Assembly: GCF_000235365.1 (NCBI RefSeq)
Contig: NC_016451.1
Location: 310,001-374,000 of the forward strand
DNA: 64,000 bases
Direction: 5' to 3'
Source: Eremothecium cymbalariae DBVPG#7215
Taxonomy: Eukaryota; Ascomycota; Saccharomycetes; Saccharomycetales; Saccharomycetaceae
In this document: positions 54,109-64,000 of the stretch, piece by piece
Layout: every line of letters starts with the position of its first letter
How positions within the stretch are numbered: position 1 is the first letter of the stretch
Translations under genes and position numbers: made by a program
Notes under the pieces: model-generated
The model's input: only the letters and a program-made list of their open reading frames with translations
Told to the model about the DNA's origin: nothing
Database searches by the model: none

Positions 54109-56115
54109 CTAAGTGTATGTTGGCGAAGTAGCTCTTGTTGTTCTGACGCGGCCGACAGTGGTATTGTTTTTGTTGTTTTGTATTCTGCTTATTTCTTCGA
54201 GGTCCGTGATCTCGTATTGAGTCTTCATCTTTTCAACGTATCGAGAAAGGAATTGGCGTTGTTGCTTCAGCTGAGTCAGCTCTTCGTGCAGGCGGCTTTC
54301 TTCCTGCGTGGCTGAGAGAGCCATCCATTGTGTAGCGGGGCCTTTGAGTTCTTTGGCAAGCGTTTCTTTCCTTTCTCGCAGAGTTTTTAAGATCATTGAA
54401 AGGTTTGCAGCTTCAGAGGATTTTTTTTGGTAGTCCATTCTTAAAGCGTCATTTCTATTGGTCCTGCGAGCGTTTTCTTCATATAAGGGTTTTAATTGGG
54501 ACTGCAGCGAATTTAGCTTAGCTTTCTTTTCTTCTATTTTGCTATCTAAGCTATTTGAGGACAGTAACTCTTCGAGTTCATTTTTTCGCGCGTTTAACAT
54601 ATCAAATTTCTCTGTAAGTCTTTGGAGCTCATCTTGTGTCCTTTGTACCCTCTTTTCTGAATCAGTAAGGGGCGTTTTGTCCTCATTCAAGGCTCGATAA
54701 GCGTTCTCTGCTTCGAATATCACCCCATCTAAGGCGTTTAGCTTTTCTGTTTCATCCATCCGTTTCTCTAAAATATGGGATTGTTTGAGCTGATGTTCCC
54801 TCTGGCAGGCTTCAAGTCTTGTTACTATTAATTTCTTCAACTTCGCTTGATAACATTTGGTGTCAAATTCTCCATGATGTTGTGGTAATGTGTAATCCGT
54901 GTGTTGCAAGTTCATTAAAATGGACCTCTGTAGCAGAGACTCAACGATATCAGCTGTACAATTATCCTGGGAGAGCTGGGTGTCTGCCAACGCCATTGAA
55001 ATATTCCCCGAGGAGAGCAAGCTAGCCACAAACTCCTTCAACCTACATGTGCTTATTCCTTCGTAGTCTTTGTAATTGTTTCTATGTCTTATAAAGTGCG
55101 CTAACGCTTCATGAAGATCATCCTGCCCATAATCAAATTTATGTTGTGTTGCTAACATGAAATGCTCGGGGGAATTTTGCACAAGTAGTTTGATTAGCGG
55201 TACACTTTTTGGCCCATTCCTAACATTGTATACCGAAGGAAGCATCTCATTGAGCATTGGATCAAAGCTTATTATTATATCCAGATCATAATTTTCAAAC
55301 AAGTCCTCACAGTGAGTCAAATGTGTAGCAGTGGCCAAAAATAACCAGTCCTTATCCTCAATATAGGAATCGCGGTTACGCAGATTTGACAATAAAGAAA
55401 ATTTCTTGCTGTGTTGGTAATCATAGTCATCTTTTAAACCAGCAACGTTAGTGGATGATATACCAGCACGAGAAGATAATTTACCTTCAACGCTAGACGG
55501 CGAGTTGTCCTTGTAAACCGTATTATAGTTGTTGTTTGTACCATCCCCGCCTGCGTTTGTTCGTGTACCCACCTTCACAGCATACTGATGCTTCTCATCA
55601 AATAAACTAGTGCCAGATAATCGCTTAAGTTTCACTAATTTCCCCAACATAAATCCCTCTATTAGGTCCAATTCCTTCACCGAATGAGAAATAACCGCCA
55701 ACTGCAAAGGTCTATCGCGATTATCTCTGCATAAGATCAACTCCACCAACTGGTCCAGGATTTTAAACTTATCGCTTGTAGATATAAGCTCCTGACCAGG
55801 TTCCATCAACAGAAATTTTCTAGGCATATAGTGATCAACAAGTAAGCATGGATGATTGGCGACAGCCCGGATATTCTGCAGTAAAAGCATGTTCATTTGC
55901 GTTGGCGTCAATGCAGCCATGGTCAGCTCCATTTTCTCATCAACCCCATTCCGTTCATATCCTCCCTTTAATAACCTTTCAACAGCTTCTGGACTATATT
56001 CTTCAAGGAAGCTCTCCGCATGCATGCAGATTAAAATTTCAATTAAGTCCTTTTGTAATTCCGTAAGTCCCACCGGCATATAATACACTTGAGAACCACT
56101 GTCATGTAAATTCAT
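54109..56115 (-). CDS. HDA2: HDA2, non-catalytic subunit of the Hda1 deacetylase complex
   Basis: Seen: 668 residues (674 in S. cerevisiae). The N-terminal DNA-binding/helicase-like domain has VYYMPVGLTELQKDLIEIL, RAVANHPCLLVDHYMPRKFL, AVISHSVKELDLIEGF, LKRLSGTSLF and DWLFLATATHLTH. The C-terminal 200 residues are coiled coil, and the tail RVRTTRATSPTYT matches Hda2 (RSTRSNTPNYT). Known: Hda2-Hda3 form a V-shaped coiled-coil scaffold that binds DNA and tethers the Hda1 dimer. HDA2 rather than HDA3 by the tail and by SSD1-HDA2-MHR1 order (DPL1 is missing from between). Confidence 0.92.
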   Translation of the reverse strand: MNLHDSGSQVYYMPVGLTELQKDLIEILICMHAESFLEEYSPEAVERLLKGGYERNGVDEKMELTMAALTPTQMNMLLLQNIRAVANHPCLLVDHYMPRKFLLMEPGQELISTSDKFKILDQLVELILCRDNRDRPLQLAVISHSVKELDLIEGFMLGKLVKLKRLSGTSLFDEKHQYAVKVGTRTNAGGDGTNNNYNTVYKDNSPSSVEGKLSSRAGISSTNVAGLKDDYDYQHSKKFSLLSNLRNRDSYIEDKDWLFLATATHLTHCEDLFENYDLDIIISFDPMLNEMLPSVYNVRNGPKSVPLIKLLVQNSPEHFMLATQHKFDYGQDDLHEALAHFIRHRNNYKDYEGISTCRLKEFVASLLSSGNISMALADTQLSQDNCTADIVESLLQRSILMNLQHTDYTLPQHHGEFDTKCYQAKLKKLIVTRLEACQREHQLKQSHILEKRMDETEKLNALDGVIFEAENAYRALNEDKTPLTDSEKRVQRTQDELQRLTEKFDMLNARKNELEELLSSNSLDSKIEEKKAKLNSLQSQLKPLYEENARRTNRNDALRMDYQKKSSEAANLSMILKTLRERKETLAKELKGPATQWMALSATQEESRLHEELTQLKQQRQFLSRYVEKMKTQYEITDLEEISRIQNNKNNTTVGRVRTTRATSPTYT

Positions 56116-57844
56116 TGAATATCACCACTCAGCTATCCTTATCACACTTTATAAACTTAACCCTTCTTATGTTTATTTAAACAGAGGACGACCATTGTTT
56201 TTTGATGCTACAATAAAACCAGGTTCGTTGAACTGAATTTCGATAGGATATCAACTAACAGGAAGACTAAACGGCCATACACATCACGACACACGAAGTT
56301 TGGGCAGCTAGATACAACATGTAGAGGTGTTTAGAGGCTATATGATGGTTAATACAGTGTCACTAGGGCTGAATTGGTGTTGTGCGATATAGTTATAACG
56401 TTCTTTTGGATAGTCTTTATAAGTAGCCAATGAGCATTCGAAACTAGGCAAGTTTTGGCACATCTAAAGGCCCACTTCAGAGAAGACATATTTACCTGCA
56501 ATCTCGTAATGAGGGTGTGGTTGTACGCTGGTATGTGCCTTCTGCTAAGTTCTAGTTCTTGTGTCATTAGATCTTATTTGCGTTAAGTACCGGCTGAGTA
56601 GGACCAAAATGCCTCGTGGCTTCCTCTATCGACCTATATAATGGGAGGCACATGTTTCATCGAGTAGTTCCCTATCCCTCGGGTTATAATTAAACCCAAT
56701 TGTGACACATCTTTCCAATGGTGCTTTGGTTCCTCCGAAACAACTTTCCCAAGGGCCGGACTGTGAGGGTCCAGATATGAAACAGATCACTTTTTATAGA
56801 GGGAGAACCACTATATGCCATCATACCGAATCTTCTCGCAATAAAACAATTACTGTTTATCTTTCCGGTGTATTCCTCAGATTTTCACCCTGAAATAATA
56901 GCTTCCAATTATGAGAGTCAAACACTATCTTCAGAAAAGCACACGCGGTTTATATCGTGCATGTGTGTCTTGATCAAATGCGAAGTGTCTCGTATTTTAA
57001 GATCAAGTTTCTATGATCAGAAACAAACAGATCAGGGCTAGTAATCAACTCAGATTTGCAGGGCACCAGTCGTAATCATAGTTGATAGTGAGATTCGGCA
57101 AAAAGTTTCCCTCATTTCCAGTAATACAATAGCCTTTGGAAACATGTACCTCAAGATATTCAGTTTTCCAACTCCGCAATGACTATATCTATTATAAAAG
57201 AAATTGTAACGAGTGAAATGAAAATGCCTGAATGGAATAAAGTAGGACAGTTCAGCTAAACTTTTTCCTGAACTTGCTGTATAGCATGTGTGGGGTAGTG
57301 ACTCTTTACAAAAATGAACAGGCCTATCCACCATTAACTTTACATCAGTTTATTCGGAAAACAAAAGCACACCTATCACAAGCATGTAGCCCTTTAATCA
57401 AATGTTCCTTGTTGAGTAGAGAATATATGGAGGTGATCTTTTAGCCCCTTTCTTTCCATTGTTTGTTGCAGCGCTTATCCGGGCAGAACAGAGGGGTTCG
57501 TGCCATACGTGTACTATATCATGATAGCAGAAGCAATGAAACCGATCTTTCCGCTGAACTATTACTGAAGAGGGTTTCTTATGACTTCAGAAACTTCAGA
57601 AACTTCAGAGGAGCCCAAATTCAACAAATATGGAGACATATGATTGAATAAGTACTTGGCAGAGTATTAGTTTCTGTAAAACCTTGAAATTATCAAAAAT
57701 CACTATTAACGTTGATATTTTTAGCGTTTAAAAATTTTGTACTTTACGAGCGAAGTAACAGTAAGTAGTATCTTTAGATAAGTAAGTAGCATTGTATTTA
57801 TCTTCCCGGGACGAGGTATTGTATCGCCGTTCAGGTATTTTAAG
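56116..57844. other. Gene-poor 1.7-kb region between HDA2 and MHR1
   Basis: The longest gap in the window. Short frames at 56702-56893, 57050-57334 and 57463-57651 show nothing I recognise. A triple ACTTCAGAA unit lies at about 57583-57609. No tRNA, LTR ends or snoRNA boxes were convincing. DPL1, which flanks HDA2 in S. cerevisiae, is not here and no remnant was recognised. Confidence 0.6.
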
Positions 57845-58498
57845 ATGTCAAAGACAGTTGGTGCTTCTAGGTTTAGGACTGCAAAATGGCTTCAAAAGGC
57901 AGGTTATGCACCTCAGGTGTATGTGTTCCGAAATTTAGAATCCGGGCAGGTCATATATTCTCAACTACCTCACTTTACGCAGAGACAGATTGATGCAAAC
58001 TTTTACAGACCAAATTGGGAGAACAAGAAGCCTTCAACTAGGCGTGATATTTGGAAATGCATGGCAGTTGTGGATTTGCCAGATTATGCATCAACCGTCA
58101 AATTATATCAGAACCTGTGTCGTCTAAGGTACTTAAGAGAAGTTCCTGAGAGGTCTACTGCCGAGTCGATGAGGAAGAGAGATGAATTCGGTCATATTTG
58201 GTATTCTTCCCAATATAGGCCCACATATACCCAGGAAGCGGTTGCAGATCTAAGAGAAAGCTTGACGAAATGCAAGTCGCAAAACATAACCATTCACTGG
58301 GAAGATCCATGGAGAATGGGGGACCTCAACAAGCATTGGACTCCTGTCCTTCCATCTGTCAAACACGAAGTTATTAACCGCGTAGGCAATATTGCAAGAG
58401 AAGAGAGCGTAATTTTGAAACAACTTGGTGAAAGAGCCAGAATCGCTTTCGCTGAAGCTTCCGCTCAGAAGACATCCCCCAAAAACGTTAATATTTAA
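57845..58498 (+). CDS. MHR1: MHR1, mitochondrial homologous recombination / mitoribosome protein
   Basis: Seen: 217 residues (226 in S. cerevisiae) with [86 protein letters not shown] and [12 protein letters not shown], all conserved in yeast Mhr1. Known: Mhr1 promotes pairing of homologous mtDNA and rolling-circle replication. It is also a large-subunit mitoribosomal protein (mL67). The N terminus is basic. It lies between HDA2 and SUR2, as in S. cerevisiae. Confidence 0.94.
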   Translation: MSKTVGASRFRTAKWLQKAGYAPQVYVFRNLESGQVIYSQLPHFTQRQIDANFYRPNWENKKPSTRRDIWKCMAVVDLPDYASTVKLYQNLCRLRYLREVPERSTAESMRKRDEFGHIWYSSQYRPTYTQEAVADLRESLTKCKSQNITIHWEDPWRMGDLNKHWTPVLPSVKHEVINRVGNIAREESVILKQLGERARIAFAEASAQKTSPKNVNI

Positions 58499-59316
58499 AC
58501 CAACACAGTCAAATAATAACAGCAGATGCCACACAACGCTTTCCGCCATTGGTTATCCCTCGCGCTGAATATGACGTTGAACCCACCAGTTCGTGAACAT
58601 CGTTAAATCACCCCTTCCCCCGCCAACATGTGTCATGTAAATATAAGATAAACACCCTCTACACGATATATAGCAAGTATTCAATCCTGATACAATTGAG
58701 CTATCTTTTCTTGTCTTGAGATAAGCCAAAGTCATCGGTTAAATATTTATGTGTATATATGGTTCATCACGGTGGCTACGACCGTATCTGGGTAATCCGT
58801 ATTGGGGCCATATATAGTTAATGTCAAAAGAGTATTAGGAATAACCTATAAAGGTTTATTATCTTGAGTATAAATAGCATTTCCAGTGGCTAACTAACTC
58901 CATTGTATTTCAGGGTTGGCCATTCGTATACAGCGCTGCTAAAAAGGTTTGCCTACTTTAATCGAGAGAGGGAAGATAGAGAAAAATACAAGGAAGATTT
59001 GTCAGAACGGAGAAGAATCCCTGCCTGAGCCTTGATCTAGGCGAACGGTATTTGCAAGCCACTTTCTTCACTCTTTGATCGACTTAGGTAACTTAATGTT
59101 ACATTTTTAGGTGTAATACGAAACCGTTTCTTTTTTCGAGTGATTGAAGAAACATTTATTATATCGACGGCTTATGAATTCCATAATTCATCAAAATAAA
59201 AATATATTCAATATAGATGAACAAAGTAGGGTTATTTTGTAGGACTTTTATTTCAGGATTGGGTTGGGATTTGAGTGCGGATTTGCTTTTTCTGTTAAGT
59301 ATTGGGGTTGATTATA
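58499..59316. promoter_or_regulatory. MHR1 3' flank and SUR2 promoter
   Basis: 818 bp with no gene seen. TATAAATA at 58869-58876 lies about 440 bp upstream of the SUR2 ATG, suggesting a long 5' leader if it is used. Confidence 0.5.
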
Positions 59317-60336
59317 ATGTCTAACTCTACATCAACAGCAATATTGTTGGGTTATACAAATAGTTTTAAAATGTTAAACATGTCATATATGGATTCGCGA
59401 GTTCCACCTACAGTGTCTATAAAGAGCAAAAAACCGCTATTTAGTGGCATTACAGATGGTACTCTTTCTTTATTGGCTCCTGTTGCAGCATATTGGTTGT
59501 TTTCGGGTTTATTCCATCTCATCGATACTTTTAAGTTGGCAGAAAAATATCGTATACATCCAAGTAAGGAGGTTGAATCACGTAATAAGGTTAGCAGGTT
59601 AGGAGTTCTTGTCCAGGTGTTAATACAACACGTAATACAAACGGTGACGGGTTTAGTGATGGTATATTTTGATCCAGAGCCAGTCACTGGATTTGAAAAT
59701 TATCAGCTCTGGAGTTGGAGACAAGCGCTCCCTAAATGGATACCTAACTACGTTATTTACCTTGGTTATCAATATGGTATTTCGCTGTTAAAGCTACTTA
59801 TTGGGTTCTTCATAATTGATAGTTGGCAATTTTGGTTACATTACACTATGCACATGAATAAAACCTTATACAAGAAATTCCATGCTCATCATCACAGATT
59901 ATATGTCCCATACGCTTACGGTGCACTATATAATAACCCAATGGAGGGTTTCTTTTTGGATACCCTAGGGTCCGGTATAGCAGCTATGGTGACTCGTTTA
60001 ACGCATGTTGAACAGACGATTTTGTATACATTTGCTACGATGAAGACAGTGGATGATCACTGCGGTTACGCTTTACCATGGGATCCTTTCCAATGGTTAT
60101 TCCCAAATAACGCAGTGTACCACGACATACATCACCAGAGCTTCGGAATTAAAAGCAATTTTTCTCAACCTTTCTTTACACTCTGGGATACAATTTGTAA
60201 TACTAAATTTCCGCAATTCAAAGAATATGAGAAGAAACAAAGAAGAGTGACTGTTGACAGGTATAAACGGTTTTTATCAGAAAGAGAGTTCGATCGCCAA
60301 AAGAAGCTCAAGCTATTGTCAAAAAAGATGAGCTGA
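59317..60336 (+). CDS. SUR2: SUR2, sphinganine C4-hydroxylase
   Basis: Seen: 339 residues (349 in S. cerevisiae) from the ATG at 59317. The upstream open codons lack an ATG. Fatty-acid-hydroxylase His boxes: HYTMH (about 175-179), HAHHH (190-194) and HDIHH (269-273), plus DDHCGYALPWDPFQWLF. Three or four hydrophobic segments. The C terminus is lysine-rich (KKLKLLSKKMS), fitting ER location. Known: hydroxylates dihydrosphingosine to phytosphingosine in the ER, using cytochrome b5 and O2. Order MHR1-SUR2-ATP5-BFR2 equals YDR296-299. Confidence 0.94.
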   Translation: MSNSTSTAILLGYTNSFKMLNMSYMDSRVPPTVSIKSKKPLFSGITDGTLSLLAPVAAYWLFSGLFHLIDTFKLAEKYRIHPSKEVESRNKVSRLGVLVQVLIQHVIQTVTGLVMVYFDPEPVTGFENYQLWSWRQALPKWIPNYVIYLGYQYGISLLKLLIGFFIIDSWQFWLHYTMHMNKTLYKKFHAHHHRLYVPYAYGALYNNPMEGFFLDTLGSGIAAMVTRLTHVEQTILYTFATMKTVDDHCGYALPWDPFQWLFPNNAVYHDIHHQSFGIKSNFSQPFFTLWDTICNTKFPQFKEYEKKQRRVTVDRYKRFLSEREFDRQKKLKLLSKKMS

Positions 60337-60892
60337 CTTTTTTCTACATGGTTTTGCATTCTTTGGTAAAGAATATTTTCTTGATTAAGAATATATTAAC
60401 AAAAAAAAGTTTAATGTTTTAAAATAGTTATTTGTTTTTGATTTTTGTGTTACGTTTTTCAACTAATTTGTGGCATACATATTGAAATTCAGCTTAATTA
60501 TTTAGATGAGATGATGACCCTGATTGGTACTTTCATTCCAGTGTTCTTTTACGTAGTCAAATTCGAGAGCTATCCAATTCTAATAGGGATGTTGTAGCTG
60601 AAAAAAAAGGTTACGTTGCTGGATTTTTATTATACTATAGGAATGTAGTTATATAAATGAACGAGAAGAGATGTCACTATATTATAGGGTCATTGCCAAA
60701 ATATGGCGGAATCATAGAAGTTAGGTGCATCAAAAGAGAAAGAATCGGTTTCAATAATATGTTGAGTATCGCCTTTCATTATTGGTCTAACTATCAATGG
60801 TTGTAAATCTGAAGTTCATGATGTTATTGTTACTAGCTCTCATATATAATGAGAGAGCGTGGTTTCTAAAAGTGTTCTCCTAATTTAATAGT
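60337..60892. other. SUR2/ATP5 convergent intergenic region
   Basis: 556 bp, AT-rich, with no supported gene. Contains an ATGATGA...CTGA pair (60511-60517, 60598-60601) that I considered and rejected as a snoRNA. Confidence 0.55.
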
Positions 60893-61513
60893 CTAGAGAG
60901 ATTCCTTCAACACTTGATTCAACTTGTTGATCTTGGAGATAATACTTAGATCCACAGTTCTGTCGGCAACTTCTAGAATCAAACCACCCTGAATTTCCGG
61001 CTTCACTACATTCTGTAACTTCAATGTTTTGCCGCTACCAACAAGAGAAGATTGAGCCAAAGCTCTCTCAACCCTTTTAAATAACTTGCTGTCCATAGGT
61101 TGAGCAGTAGTCACAACAGCCTGCATTAGACCATTATGAGCATCCGTCAACTTACCAAATTGTATACCGATATCTTGCAACAAGCTCAACCTGTTGTTTT
61201 CTGCCAAAACTTTGACTAAGTTTTGAACAGATACATCCAAAGGAATAGTATTGATCAAAGTCCCCACAACAACGGTCCTATCTTCTGAAGATAAAGCTGG
61301 GTTAGACAACACAGTTTGCAACTTTGAATCCTTTGCAACAGTCGATGACAATGCTTCTAGTGACTTTGAGGCAGACTCAATAGAAGTGGTTTTAGAGGCA
61401 GCCGTAAACAAAGCGGATGCATATGTACCATCCAAACCGAACAATTGAATAGGTGGCTTAATTCCTGCCTTAGCGGAGGAAGCCAAAGAACGAACAAAGA
61501 CTCTGCTTAACAT
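60893..61513 (-). CDS. ATP5: ATP5, OSCP subunit of mitochondrial ATP synthase
   Basis: Seen: 206 residues (212 in S. cerevisiae) from the ATG at 61513, which gives the presequence [17 protein letters not shown], closely like yeast MFNRVFTRSFASS. An upstream ATG at 61537 adds eight unmatched residues. Conserved: [63 protein letters not shown]. Known: OSCP joins the peripheral stalk to F1. The divergent promoter with BFR2 has two TCACGTGA boxes. Confidence 0.95.
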   Translation of the reverse strand: MLSRVFVRSLASSAKAGIKPPIQLFGLDGTYASALFTAASKTTSIESASKSLEALSSTVAKDSKLQTVLSNPALSSEDRTVVVGTLINTIPLDVSVQNLVKVLAENNRLSLLQDIGIQFGKLTDAHNGLMQAVVTTAQPMDSKLFKRVERALAQSSLVGSGKTLKLQNVVKPEIQGGLILEVADRTVDLSIISKINKLNQVLKESL

Positions 61514-62149
61514 CTTGAAGATAACAAATCTGCACAATACACCTTATAGTGAACCTTGTAATATATGTTGAAACTACTCTATTCTATATTCTATATTCTG
61601 TATGAAAAGTTTTAAAAACCATAGATCCCTACAAGCGTCCGTGCACAGCAGAATATCGGAATATCATTGGATGTTGATCACGTGAATGAAAAACGCAGTT
61701 ATATAGGTACTATACGATCGAACCGAAAGTAATAGCAGTGAAAATACGCCCCCTGGTCTCGTCGATTCATTAGCTGGACAGTGCAGGACCAGGTTCTTAC
61801 TATTGTAAACCGAATAACTTCTTGTCACGTGATGAATATACATGTTTTATGGAAGGGATTGATATTGCGAAGCATGTTGTATATAGAAAAAATATACAGC
61901 TTGTAAGAAGCTGTAGTGAATATAACTACTTTTAGAGGCTCTTTCTAGCCTCAGTTTTCATTTTATCAATACATACTTGTTCTTGTGTGTTTTTTGTTCG
62001 AAGACTACTATGCTTTATACAGACAAAAAAGAAATGGCTTGAAAATTTGAATGAAAAACCTGCATATGAGATGAGCATCACTTATACAACTAAAGGAGGT
62101 TTAAATCCAGTTATAAGGGTTACTTTAGACGTGGAATTTATATATCAAT
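61514..62149. promoter_or_regulatory. ATP5/BFR2 divergent promoter with two TCACGTGA boxes
   Basis: Palindromic TCACGTGA (Cbf1-type) sites centred on CACGTG at 61679-61684 and 61826-61831, 166 and 313 bp upstream of ATP5. No gene seen in the 636 bp. Confidence 0.6.
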
Positions 62150-63712
62150 ATGCCCAAGCCGTTTTCAGAAAAGATTTTAGAGATTTCTAATAAGTCTAAG
62201 GCTAGAGATTATGATATTGAGGATGAGGAAGCGATATTTGAGCATGAAGAAGATTTTAGCAACGAATCTTCAAGCGATGAGAATGATGAGCTAAAGAAGA
62301 AACATTACGTTGATACGGATGGTTCAAGGTTGCGCAAAGATAATGGAATTGAATTGGAAGATGAGAAGTACGAAGGTATAAAGGGGTCTAGAGGAAGTTT
62401 ATTTAACGATGAAGATGAAGATGAAGGTGTTGAAAGTGGCACTGGTGATGAAGAAGAAAGCGGCGAAGAGCATGTTGATGAAAGTGACGCTTTCTCACTT
62501 CGTACAGATTCAGAAAAATCCGAGGCTGAATTATCAGACAGTGATTCTGGTGGAGAAGTTTTGTCTGATGAAGATGTTGAGGCTAGACGAGAAATGTTGA
62601 CAAAACTTGTTGAGAAAGAAGCCCGCAAAGCCACTGATAAATTTTCTGAATCAATTCAGAGGGATGCATTGAAGGGTTATACTATTCTACAACAGGCTAA
62701 ATTCTTTGATCATATTATTGACGCGAGGATCAAACTTCAGAAGGCTTTAAGCGCATCAAACCAACTCCCACTAACTAAAGAAACTTGGGATACTTTGTTG
62801 GATGATGAAAATAGACAGTTGCTAGCATCTAATCTTAAACTCCTTCATAAAGTTATGGATCAATGCAGAGAGCTAAGAGCTGATTTTCAAAATAAAGAAC
62901 ATATCAACAAAACGGAAATTAATTATACTGGTAATAACAAGAGGAGTTTTCAGGAACTCATTGAAGGATCTGAACAACTGGATGCTAGTTTAAGAGACTA
63001 CCGGGGGGCTGTGTTAAATAAATGGTCTGTTAAAGTTTCTGTAGCGTCAGGACAGATGGCGCTATCCTCCTCAAAGTTTAAAGCTATCAACCAGCCAGCT
63101 GATGTTCAAGTTGAAAACCAGTTGGCAGATATGCAAAGGTTACTGAAACGTACTAGATTGAACAGAAGAAATTTGAAACCAATTGGGTTTGAAAAGGACT
63201 ATGAATATGGGAGGTTAACCTTACTAAAACTTAATGAAGAAGGACGGGACGCCGACAATAACGATGAGCTTGATATCCCAAAGAACTATGATCCAAGGAA
63301 AAAGGATAGTGATCTAATTGACGTATCTGAGAATCCATATATTTTCGACGATGAGGATTTCTATCGAGTATTATTAAATGATTTGGTTGATAAAAAAATT
63401 GCAACAGCGCAGCAAGGTAACAACGGCGTTCAAATAGCCATAACATCTCGTGCACAAAACAAACTAAAAAATAATGTCGATACCAAAGCATCGAAAGGCC
63501 GTAAGCTAAACTACACTATCCAAGAAGCTATTAAAAATTATGAAGCGCCACTGAATGGTGGATTCAAGTGGTCCGATGAGCAGATAGATGAACTTTTCGC
63601 GGGGCTCCTAGGCCAAAGGGTGAACTTTAGCGAACGGGATACGTCTGAAGTGGAAGATGATGACGGAGATGTAAATGCAATCAAAAATGATAATATCCAA
63701 ATATTTAGTTGA
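62150..63712 (+). CDS. BFR2: BFR2, AATF/Che-1-family ribosome biogenesis factor
   Basis: Seen: 520 residues (534 in S. cerevisiae) starting MPKPFSEKILEISNKSKARDYDIEDE. A long Asp/Glu/Ser-rich acidic part (about 25-145) is followed by the AATF domain (RDALKGYTILQQAKFFDHIIDARIKLQKAL) and the C-terminal TRAUB domain (DPRKKDSDLIDVSENPYIFDDEDFYRVLLNDLVDKK). Known: a nucleolar SSU-processome component for 18S rRNA maturation, first found as a brefeldin A suppressor. The end is acidic (VEDDDGDVNAIKND). A conserved neighbour of ATP5. Confidence 0.95.
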   Translation: MPKPFSEKILEISNKSKARDYDIEDEEAIFEHEEDFSNESSSDENDELKKKHYVDTDGSRLRKDNGIELEDEKYEGIKGSRGSLFNDEDEDEGVESGTGDEEESGEEHVDESDAFSLRTDSEKSEAELSDSDSGGEVLSDEDVEARREMLTKLVEKEARKATDKFSESIQRDALKGYTILQQAKFFDHIIDARIKLQKALSASNQLPLTKETWDTLLDDENRQLLASNLKLLHKVMDQCRELRADFQNKEHINKTEINYTGNNKRSFQELIEGSEQLDASLRDYRGAVLNKWSVKVSVASGQMALSSSKFKAINQPADVQVENQLADMQRLLKRTRLNRRNLKPIGFEKDYEYGRLTLLKLNEEGRDADNNDELDIPKNYDPRKKDSDLIDVSENPYIFDDEDFYRVLLNDLVDKKIATAQQGNNGVQIAITSRAQNKLKNNVDTKASKGRKLNYTIQEAIKNYEAPLNGGFKWSDEQIDELFAGLLGQRVNFSERDTSEVEDDDGDVNAIKNDNIQIFS

Positions 63713-63870
63713 AAATCCATTGTATAAAAGTTTAAATAGACGCATTTTGCATTATCAAAAAACTACAGGCTATTTTGATATAACATGCAACCAATAACGC
63801 TATTATATGAGGGAGAACCATAATTATAAGTTTAGCCGAGATCTGGAATCGAAAAATGTAACCGATGCTA

Positions 63871-64000
63871 CTACCGACTGTAAACACCTATGCTTGCATT
63901 GGAACTTGTCATACTTTCCAGATCGACTTCGTATTCCTCCGCTTCTCTTTTGAGAAATTCATCAACTATTACGTTCCAGTCACTTTTATAAACGTACCTA
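63871..64000 (-). CDS. 3' end of an unidentified gene (possible transporter tail)
   Basis: Seen: an open minus-strand frame from the right edge to a TAG at 63871-63873. It encodes 42 residues beginning RYVYKSDWNVIVDEFLKREA and ending SSNASIGVYSR. A short aromatic/basic stretch leading into SDW and then an acidic amphipathic tail resembles the cytosolic ends of some MATE-type transporters. Because ERC1 lies near the PRO1-like gene in related orders, it is a guess by position. It does not resemble the C terminus of Pro1, which follows BFR2 in S. cerevisiae. Identity is open. Confidence 0.5.
   Translation of the reverse strand, partial: RYVYKSDWNVIVDEFLKREAEEYEVDLESMTSSNASIGVYSR

Noticed and set aside
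57349..57372. Sequence ATTCGGAAAACAAAAGCA resembling a reversed CDEIII centromere element
   Set aside because: The adjoining DNA on the CDEII side is not strongly AT-rich and no CDEI box lies at the right distance, so a point centromere is not supported.
57463..57651. Plus-strand 62-codon frame upstream of MHR1
   Set aside because: Too short, includes the translated ACTTCAGAA repeat (NFRNFR), and matches no known family.
58885..58913. CTAACTAAC followed by TTTCAG as a 3' end of a 5'-UTR intron of SUR2
   Set aside because: No GTATGT donor lies at a sensible distance upstream, and the likely TATA (58869) is just before it, so the site would not be inside the transcript as an intron.
60505..60605. 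ATGATGA...CTGA pair, 80 nt apart, as a box C/D snoRNA
   Set aside because: The flanks do not form a terminal stem and I could not see an rRNA-complementary guide upstream of box D.
61720..61735. Reverse-strand GGTTCGATCG as a tRNA B box
   Set aside because: The last bases do not fit the B-box consensus and no cloverleaf can be drawn around it.

Overview
The window is a stretch of nuclear chromosome from a budding yeast of the Saccharomycetaceae. Nearly every long reading frame matches a named Saccharomyces cerevisiae protein end to end. The two introns found use the GTATGT / TACTAAC signals, the standard code is used, and the two tRNA genes are yeast-type. Gene order interleaves what are separate duplicated blocks in S. 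cerevisiae: SSD1, HDA2, MHR1, SUR2, ATP5 and BFR2 from the chromosome IV block alternate with MED20, BCD1, VMA10, MSC7, RRF1, PUT2 and BRL1 from the chromosome VIII block. This is the pattern expected of a lineage that did not pass through the whole-genome duplication (Kluyveromyces, Lachancea, Eremothecium, Torulaspora and relatives). I cannot fix the genus from the sequence.

Layout, left to right. 1-6.9 kb: partial PEX1, APS2, CDC8, tRNA-Tyr (with intron), a GC-rich island with one uncertain small gene, a 58-bp near-perfect palindrome, SUR7, HIT1. 7-13.6 kb: AIM32, RSE1, GSF2 (the chromosome XIII block, but with HIT1 where GAL80 sits in S. cerevisiae). 14-16.3 kb: an unrecognised 446-residue gene, tRNA-Arg(CCT), and a 419-bp solo LTR with an exact 5-bp target duplication, at a synteny break. 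16.8-34.4 kb: a YDR286C-type glutaredoxin-like gene, ZIP1, DPP1, GCN2 (reading frame broken), MED20 (59-bp intron), RTT103, HRQ1, SRP101. 34.9-44.3 kb: an unusual OLE1-like desaturase/cytochrome b5 protein, BCD1 (reading frame broken), VMA10 (first exon is only ATG), MSC7, RRF1, and a pyruvate decarboxylase outside any ancestral PDC neighbourhood that I know of. 44.7-64 kb: SSD1, PUT2, BRL1, HDA2, a 1.7-kb gene-poor gap, MHR1, SUR2, ATP5, BFR2, and the 3' end of an unidentified membrane-protein-like gene.

Functionally this is mostly housekeeping: trafficking and peroxisomes (APS2, PEX1, SRP101, GSF2), RNA and ribosome biogenesis (HIT1 and BCD1, both zf-HIT factors of box C/D snoRNP assembly, plus RSE1 and BFR2), lipid metabolism (DPP1, SUR2, the desaturase), mitochondria (PUT2, RRF1, ATP5, MHR1) and chromatin/transcription (HDA2, RTT103, MED20).

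The observations most worth a second look are: the desaturase paralog with two copies of an IPE[IF]D..NPHL motif in its N-terminal extension and a changed metal-site neighbour; the two genes (GCN2, BCD1) that each become full length if one A is added to an A-run; the palindrome; the solo LTR; and the orphan gene beside it. I saw no CRISPR array, prophage or clearly novel multi-gene system.
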